Part shown: one piece after another, positions 58,356 through 64,000 of the stretch
Numbering within the stretch: position 1 is the first letter of the stretch
Layout: each line of letters opens with the position of its first letter
DNA from: Pseudomonadota bacterium
Lineage (GTDB): Bacteria > Desulfobacterota > Desulfobulbia > Desulfobulbales > Desulfocapsaceae
Assembly (NCBI GenBank): GCA_018821785.1
Contig: JAHJLI010000106.1
Span: 1 to 64,000, forward strand
DNA length: 64,000 bases
Direction of reading: 5' to 3'
Translations under genes and position numbers: made by a program
The notes under the pieces: generated by a model
What the model was told of the DNA's origin: nothing
Database searches by the model: none
What the model saw: only the letters and a program-made list of their open reading frames with translations

Positions 58356-58977
58356 AGGTTGCTATCGCCAGACGGTGTTCGCGAGTAGGGTAGCCCTTGT
58401 TTTTAATAAAATTATAGACAGGGTACTGGTTGTGAAGGCTGGTCATAAGCCGGTCCCTTGCCACTTTCGCGAGGATACTGGCGGCCGCAATGGAGGCACT
58501 TTTCGATTCACCCTTAATGAGTGTTTCCTGGGCTATGGCCAAAGGAATGGTAAATTTTCCATCGACAAGGATGAAATCAGGAGGGAGGGAGGACATGTTT
58601 TCAACAGCCAACTTCATGGCTAAGAGGGAGGCCTGGAGGATATTGATACGATCGATGTGCTGTTCGGAAACTATGCCGATGCCAATTGCGGCATCCATCT
58701 CATAGAGCATTTTTTCGAGTGTCACTCTTTTTTCATGTCTCAGGATTTTTGAGTCAAGAAATACTGAGTGTGTGCAGTTGGTCGGTAGGATTATTGAGGC
58801 AGCGACGACTGGACCGGCGAGCGGACCTCGGCCGGCCTCATCGCAGCCGGCCACGCGAACCATTCCCCTTGCGTACAAAGTCCGTTCAAGACAGAAGTTA
58901 TCTCCACCTTGACTACAGTCGACAAGAGTTTTTTGCATCGTCGGACCACAAAAGTCGACACGGCCCTGAGCCATCAC
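58297..58977 (-). CDS. rnhB: Ribonuclease HII (start uncertain)
   Basis: VAGCDEAGRGPLAGPVVAASIIL, KSASIAAASILAKVARDRLM, YGPCPAHRRTFRGV. Confidence 0.95.
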   Translation of the reverse strand: MMAQGRVDFCGPTMQKTLVDCSQGGDNFCLERTLYARGMVRVAGCDEAGRGPLAGPVVAASIILPTNCTHSVFLDSKILRHEKRVTLEKMLYEMDAAIGIGIVSEQHIDRINILQASLLAMKLAVENMSSLPPDFILVDGKFTIPLAIAQETLIKGESKSASIAAASILAKVARDRLMTSLHNQYPVYNFIKNKGYPTREHRLAIATYGPCPAHRRTFRGVKDYVE

Positions 58978-59030
58978 TGACTGCCGAATATTAGACTGAG
59001 TCAGTGATGGAATTGCTGGGTCTAAAAAAA

Positions 59031-59384
59031 TTATCTTTGCAGAGTACGCTCACGGATACGAGCTGCTTTTCCGGTAAGATTACGGAGGTAGTAGAGACGA
59101 GCCCGACGAACCCTGCCTTTTGTAAGAAGCTCAATCTTTTCGATACGAGGATTATGCCGTGAGAAGGTTTTTTCCACGCCTACGCCATGAGAAATCTTGC
59201 GAACGGTATACGTTGCATTCATGGTGCCATGCTTTATTTTGATTACTACACCTTGAAAAACCTGTACACGTTCCTTGCTTCCTTCGATGATCCGGATATG
59301 CACTTTTACGCTATCACCAGGTCGGAAGTCGGGGTGGTCCTGCCGCATCTGTTCCAAATTGATTCTTTCAATTATTGTGCTCAT
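59031..59384 (-). CDS. rplS: 50S ribosomal protein L19
   Basis: [30 protein letters not shown]...[25 protein letters not shown]. Confidence 0.97.
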   Translation of the reverse strand: MSTIIERINLEQMRQDHPDFRPGDSVKVHIRIIEGSKERVQVFQGVVIKIKHGTMNATYTVRKISHGVGVEKTFSRHNPRIEKIELLTKGRVRRARLYYLRNLTGKAARIRERTLQR

Positions 59385-59451
59385 AACGTTTTCTATTAGT
59401 TGAAGTATATTAGGATGAAATCCAGTGGTTGAACTGTTTTTAGCCAATTTT

Positions 59452-60021
59452 TCATGATCCGAGCAGCCTGTCAAGAATAATTGAGGCGGCTGACCGCACC
59501 GAAAGATGATTGTAATCTGTTCCGCCCATTATTGGGGGCAGTGTTGTATCCGATAAAGCAATAATTTCTGGAGCGAGACCGTGGGCTGTGCCGAAAATAA
59601 GGAGAACAGGTTCCCTGTTTTTGATCCTCTCCGTCAGTTCTCTGTACCCAAAGGTCGTTTCCCGCTGCAGCGCACTGGTTGTAACCAGCATCGGCCGTTT
59701 GCCATATTTTTCTGTCAATTTGGCAATTGCCAACTCCAGAGATGCGACAAGACGGACAATGCTGAGCGCCTCTTTCCTGGTCGGGTTGTATGTTGACCCA
59801 TGGCCGGTTTCCCAGTGAGCCAGCAGTTCTTTTACCAGGTTTTGCTGATCTTCATATGGCGTTGCGATAAAATATTCTGCAACTCCATATGTCCTGGCGG
59901 TTCTGGCTATGTCGTGAATATCCAGATTCGTCACCGCCGAACCGATTGTTTCCGCTCTCTTGTTCACCACAGGATGATGTATGAGGACGATATTTAGTGT
60001 TGTTTCGCCCTGATAGGTCAT
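59452..60021 (-). CDS. SPOUT-class RNA methyltransferase (tRNA_methyl_4-like), trmD neighbour
   Basis: [38 protein letters not shown]...[16 protein letters not shown]...[23 protein letters not shown]. Confidence 0.85.
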   Translation of the reverse strand: MTYQGETTLNIVLIHHPVVNKRAETIGSAVTNLDIHDIARTARTYGVAEYFIATPYEDQQNLVKELLAHWETGHGSTYNPTRKEALSIVRLVASLELAIAKLTEKYGKRPMLVTTSALQRETTFGYRELTERIKNREPVLLIFGTAHGLAPEIIALSDTTLPPIMGGTDYNHLSVRSAASIILDRLLGS

Positions 60022-60788
60022 TTTTCCTGGGTGTTTTCCTGAATCATTCGCACTTTTTCAAAGAGATAATGCCGTCGGAGCAGCTTTATTTCCATGGTGC
60101 TGAAGTTTTCCAGCTTTAATAATTCCGGTCGTCTTTCAAGTGTTCGGAGAACTGAAGCAATAAACCGATACGCCTCTATCATTTCATGATTGCCGGAAAG
60201 CAATTCGTCCGGTACAGCCTGGTCGTCAAACACCCTGGGTCTAGTATATTGCGGGTGTTTCAGCAGTTTTCTACTGAAGGTATCCTTCTCGGCAGAATTG
60301 CTGCATCCCAACACTCCGGGAAGCAACCTGGTAACCGAATCAATAATCACCAGAGCAGCCAGCTCACCACCGGTAAGGATGAAATCTCCTATGGATATCT
60401 CATCATCAATATATCCGGCGCGAAATCTTTCATCCACACCTTCATAACGACCACAAACCAGAACGAGCTGTCTCTCTTTCGTCAATTCTAAAGCAACTGC
60501 CTGATCGTATTGTCGACCTTGCGGCGTAAGGAGAATAACCCTGGCCCCTGGGAGACCTGCCTCACATCTGCTTTTCACCGCGCGCGCCAGTGGTTCTGGC
60601 TTCATCACCATACCTTCGCCACCCCCGAAGGGTCTGTCGTCGGTCATTGTCTGGGGATCATCAGCGAAATCCCTAATATTGACAATGTTGGTACTTATTT
60701 GTCCTTTTAGCCGAGCTCTCCTCAGAATCCCCTCTTTAAGAGGAGAATCGAAGAGATCAGGAAAAATAGTTAATATGTCAAAAATCAT
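60018..60788 (-). CDS. trmD: tRNA (guanine-N1)-methyltransferase
   Basis: [82 protein letters not shown]. Confidence 0.97.
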   Translation of the reverse strand: MIFDILTIFPDLFDSPLKEGILRRARLKGQISTNIVNIRDFADDPQTMTDDRPFGGGEGMVMKPEPLARAVKSRCEAGLPGARVILLTPQGRQYDQAVALELTKERQLVLVCGRYEGVDERFRAGYIDDEISIGDFILTGGELAALVIIDSVTRLLPGVLGCSNSAEKDTFSRKLLKHPQYTRPRVFDDQAVPDELLSGNHEMIEAYRFIASVLRTLERRPELLKLENFSTMEIKLLRRHYLFEKVRMIQENTQEK

Positions 60789-60807
60789 CCGGTGGTGTCA
60801 TTTACTT

Positions 60808-61371
60808 TCAATTACCAGAGTTGGAATTGATTTCTATTAAGCCAGGAGGAGGATTGACGATTAGACTTCCGGCAGATTCGCCAACCAGTATACTCTTGGT
60901 CACCGGGATAAGGATTTCCTCCTTTCCCGCTTTAATCACCAGTATATCCTGGGCACCATTAGTGAAAAGATGATCTACCCGGCCAATGGTGTTGCCCTCA
61001 AGATCGACAACCAATTTATCCTGATATTGATGCCAGTAGTACTCGTCTTCGCCAATTACCGCCAAATGCTTTCTTGCCAGAAGTACACCATAATCTTCTA
61101 CCTTTTCGGCCTGGGTACGGTTGGCGATTGATTCCAAATGCACAATCACGGCTTTGCCTTGAACACGTTTTTTTAAAATAGCCAGAGGGCAAGAAATGAG
61201 ACCGCTTCTGTCAATGAGAAGAACCTCACTGTACTCGGCAATATTCTCAGGTTGCCCTGAATAAAGAAAGATCTTTAACTCACCGTGCAGTCCGTGTGCC
61301 TTGGTGACTTTGCCAAGAAGCAGATACTCGTCAGCTGGGAAAACATAATCAAGGGTCATGCTGACAATCAC
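60808..61371 (-). CDS. rimM: Ribosome maturation factor RimM
   Basis: LLLGKVTKAHGLHGELKIF...YYWHQYQDKLVVDLEGNTIGRVDHLFTNGAQDILVIK. Confidence 0.94.
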   Translation of the reverse strand: MIVSMTLDYVFPADEYLLLGKVTKAHGLHGELKIFLYSGQPENIAEYSEVLLIDRSGLISCPLAILKKRVQGKAVIVHLESIANRTQAEKVEDYGVLLARKHLAVIGEDEYYWHQYQDKLVVDLEGNTIGRVDHLFTNGAQDILVIKAGKEEILIPVTKSILVGESAGSLIVNPPPGLIEINSNSGN

Positions 61372-61605
61372 TTATTCAACAATTTCAAGCCGGCACCGTT
61401 GATCATCCTTTGCCGCTGCTGCGGAAAGGAGAGAGCGCAACGCCCTTGCGGTGCGTCCTTGCTTGCCGATAACTTTGCCTAAGTCTTCAGGAGCAACGCC
61501 AAGTTCAATGGTAATAGTATCTTCGTCAACTTTGCTCGCGACTTTTACCGCATCCGGCTGATCAACAAGAGCTCTTGCGATAACAGCAATAAGTTCTTCC
61601 ATCAC
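61372..61605 (-). CDS. khpA: KH-domain RNA-binding protein KhpA
   Basis: ELGVAPEDLGKVIGKQGRTARALRSLLSAAAAK. Confidence 0.93.
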   Translation of the reverse strand: MMEELIAVIARALVDQPDAVKVASKVDEDTITIELGVAPEDLGKVIGKQGRTARALRSLLSAAAAKDDQRCRLEIVE

Positions 61606-61853
61606 TACTCTGCAGGTGTTGCGGCTTTCTTAATCAGGCTCTTCACTGTGCTGGTCGGAAGCGCCCCTTTGCCGAGCCAATCTTGCAGCTTGGTGTTGTC
61701 AAGAGTGATAGCCGCCGGATCCTTGCACGGATCATAGGTTCCTACCACGTCAAGAAATTTGCCGTCACGCTTGTTCTCGCTATTAGCGACGATGATACGA
61801 TAAAATGGTTTCTTCTTTTTGCCGAGTCGGGTCAATCGAATACGTACTGCCAT
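61605..61853 (-). CDS. rpsP: 30S ribosomal protein S16
   Basis: MAVRIRLTRLGKKKKPFYRIIVANSENKRDGKFLDVVGTYDP. Confidence 0.97.
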   Translation of the reverse strand: MAVRIRLTRLGKKKKPFYRIIVANSENKRDGKFLDVVGTYDPCKDPAAITLDNTKLQDWLGKGALPTSTVKSLIKKAATPAE

Positions 61854-61927
61854 TCCGGTAAATCCTCCGGTTAAAATTGGTCTAGTTTTATGTTCGTGAT
61901 GTTCTCTGCCGTTTCCGGGTCGAGACC

Positions 61928-63283
61928 TTACCTTTTTTTCATGCCTTTCGGCAATTTCCTTCTTTTTATCCCAGAGATAGCCCCGGGTTTTCCGCTTATT
62001 TTTTTCATCATTTTCAACATCTCCGAATAGCTTTTCAGCACTCTGTTGACATCACCAATAGCAGTTCCGGAGCCTGCGGCTATACGCATCCTCCTGCTGG
62101 TATTGATAATCTGATGATTTTTTCTTTCATGTCTGGTCATCGAACGAATGATGGCTTCGGTTTTTACCAGCTCTTTTTCATCGGGTTTGGGGACATCTTT
62201 TAATTGTCGAAGTTTGTTGATGCCGGGAACCATATCAAGGATCTTGTCCAGGGAGCCCATTTTCTTAATTTGCTGGATCTGGTCAAGGAAGTCTTCCAGT
62301 GTGAACTGGTTCCTTTGCAGTTTTTTGGCTATTTTATCGGCTTCTTCTTTATCTACTACCGCTTCGGCTTTTTCGATAAGCGTCAGTATATCGCCCATTC
62401 CGAGAATGCGGGAGGCAACTCGCTCGGGATGAAAGATTTCAAGATCGTCGAGCCCTTCGCCGATACCGACGAACTTGATTGGTTTGCCGGTAATGGTCTT
62501 AATGGACAGAGCGGCGCCACCTCGGGCATCACCCTCCATCTTCGTCAAGATAACCCCGGTGAGTTCTAGATCGGCATTAAATTTGTCGGCAACAGTCACC
62601 GCATCCTGGCCGGTCATGGCATCAGCTACAAAGAGAATCTCGGAGACATGCACTGCCAAACGGATCTCCTGCAACTCGTTCATCAATGCCTCGTCGACAT
62701 GCAGCCGACCCGCGGTATCGATGATGAGAGTGTCGTAGTCATGAAGTGTTGCTTCGTTCAGTGCCTGCAGACAGATATCGACGGGTTTTGTGTCGGGGGT
62801 CGATGGGTGGACCGGGACATCAATACGTGAACCAAGTATCTGTAGCTGCTCAATAGCCGCTGGACGGTAGATGTCTGCAGGAACCAAGTAAGGTCTGCGA
62901 CCTTTTCCCTGTAGAAGTTTGGCGAGTTTGCCGGCTGTAGTTGTTTTTCCAGATCCCTGCAGGCCGGCCATCATTATCACAACCGGCTGCCGACCGTCAA
63001 GCTTGATTTGCTGTGTCGTGCCGCCAAGGAGATCCACCAGTTCCTCGTGTACGATCTTGATGACCTGCTGGCCGGGTGAGAGACTTTTTGAGACTTCCCG
63101 ACCTATGGCTTTCGCTGTTACGTTAGCAACAAAGTCTTTAGCCACTTTGAAGTTGACATCGGCCTCAAGAAGAGCTCCACGTACTTCGCGCAAGGCATCG
63201 CCGATATTTTCTTCAGAAAGTTTGCCATGGCCACGGAGTTTTTTGAAAACACCCTCTAGCCTGTCGGATAAATTTTCGAACAT
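61928..63283 (-). CDS. ffh: Signal recognition particle protein Ffh
   Basis: MAGLQGSGKTTTAGKLAKLL, DTAGRLHVDEALMNEL, C-terminal M-domain. Confidence 0.97.
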   Translation of the reverse strand: MFENLSDRLEGVFKKLRGHGKLSEENIGDALREVRGALLEADVNFKVAKDFVANVTAKAIGREVSKSLSPGQQVIKIVHEELVDLLGGTTQQIKLDGRQPVVIMMAGLQGSGKTTTAGKLAKLLQGKGRRPYLVPADIYRPAAIEQLQILGSRIDVPVHPSTPDTKPVDICLQALNEATLHDYDTLIIDTAGRLHVDEALMNELQEIRLAVHVSEILFVADAMTGQDAVTVADKFNADLELTGVILTKMEGDARGGAALSIKTITGKPIKFVGIGEGLDDLEIFHPERVASRILGMGDILTLIEKAEAVVDKEEADKIAKKLQRNQFTLEDFLDQIQQIKKMGSLDKILDMVPGINKLRQLKDVPKPDEKELVKTEAIIRSMTRHERKNHQIINTSRRMRIAAGSGTAIGDVNRVLKSYSEMLKMMKKISGKPGAISGIKRRKLPKGMKKR

Positions 63284-63489
63284 AGTCTTTTAGTGCAATA
63301 CTCGGTTTCACCAGAGGTGGAATAGCCCAAGGGTGTTGGCTTTTCAATCAACACAAATACAATAAACAGGTCATCGCGTACAATTGACGCAAGTGATCCA
63401 ATGAAATGAAATTCAAAAGAGAAGAAAAATACTGCGTATTGATATGGATGTCAAGCAGGGAAAGAAATGACATCATAAAATTAGCTCAA

Positions 63490-63816
63490 TCACTCTAGAT
63501 TTCTGTTGCTAACAATCAGCGATTCCTGTCCCGATCGAGACTTGAACCCATATTGGAAGAGGTAGTAGATGATCGATGGCCAGACGAGAAGTACCATAGC
63601 AAGCCAAAGATATTTAGTGCCTTGCCTATTGAACCGGCGCATAAAAATGTCTTTCAGGACAATGAACATAAGCCCGATATTAACTGCAAAACCTATCAAA
63701 CTGGTCAGGATGAGGCGTTCAAGTCGGCGAAACTCTGGATACAGGATGATAATGGTAATAAGGCCAACAGCAAAAACTATGGCTAGAAGAGAATAGGCTT
63801 TTTCGAAAATGTTCAT
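63490..63816 (-). CDS. Small multi-TM membrane protein
   Basis: Three to four hydrophobic segments (LLAIVFAVGLITIIILYP, LIGFAVNIGLMFIVL, YLWLAMVLLVWPSIIYYLF). Confidence 0.6.
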   Translation of the reverse strand: MNIFEKAYSLLAIVFAVGLITIIILYPEFRRLERLILTSLIGFAVNIGLMFIVLKDIFMRRFNRQGTKYLWLAMVLLVWPSIIYYLFQYGFKSRSGQESLIVSNRNLE

Positions 63817-63822
63817 TTTCTT

Positions 63823-64000
63823 CTAAAAAGAAACTGTTTCTTTGAAATTTGAGATAAAGCGGACCTGCTCACGGTGGTTTTCAAGACTACGGAGGGCAGA
63901 CTCGTTTAATCCAAGAACTTCCGGGCATTTGATAAGACCGGAGAAAAGGGCCTTGACTATCTGGGGATCGAAGTGGCGACCACCTTCGCTCGACATGTTG
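63823..64000 (-). CDS. C-terminal end of an HD-GYP-type phosphodiesterase, truncated by window edge
   Basis: Manual reverse translation NMSSEGGRHFDPQIVKALFSGLIKCPEVLGLNESALRSLENHREQVRFISNFKETVSF-stop; HFDPQIV is typical of HD-GYP C-termini. Confidence 0.7.
   Translation of the reverse strand, partial: NMSSEGGRHFDPQIVKALFSGLIKCPEVLGLNESALRSLENHREQVRFISNFKETVSF

Noticed and set aside
1-64000. CRISPR arrays, tRNA/rRNA genes, transposases, phage or toxin-antitoxin modules
   Set aside because: None recognised on reading; repeats seen are short and isolated.

Overview
The window is an ordinary, gene-dense bacterial chromosome segment. Gene content (Hdr/MvhD/MetVF, B12-dependent nrdJ, eukaryote-like Icd, DUF4390-NtrY-NtrX, DUF134/NifX-like) points to an anaerobic deltaproteobacterium, plausibly Desulfobulbales; this lineage call is inference. 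I saw no rRNA, tRNA, CRISPR array, transposase or phage genes. Main blocks: (1) a tandem HdrA-MvhD-MetV-MetF cluster; (2) a signalling block with a lone receiver, two ACT-like proteins, a PAS kinase and a REC-PAS kinase; (3) a chrB-chrA-rhodanese chromate-type operon whose rhodanese is absent from the ORF track because of an in-frame TGA at codon 7; (4) a tightly coupled AmmeMemoRadiSam operon with two small proteins and a 1188-aa fusion protein (spermidine-synthase-like membrane protein + FMN-binding domain + NosR/NapH-like Fe-S domain); (5) an envelope cluster (FlgT-like, CsgG-like, FecR, OmpA, retropepsin-PDZ); (6) nrdJ with a long leader; (7) hemB/ntrX/ntrY; (8) a housekeeping ffh-rpsP-khpA-rimM-trmD-rplS-rnhB-yraN-pdxA-tmk run. 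The best candidates for new biology are the AmmeMemoRadiSam periplasmic redox operon, the possible UGA-decoded (or broken) rhodanese, and a 28-nt leader motif (26/28 identical) found upstream of two unrelated genes, with a divergent third copy. All calls come from reading the sequence and translations; no database search was run.
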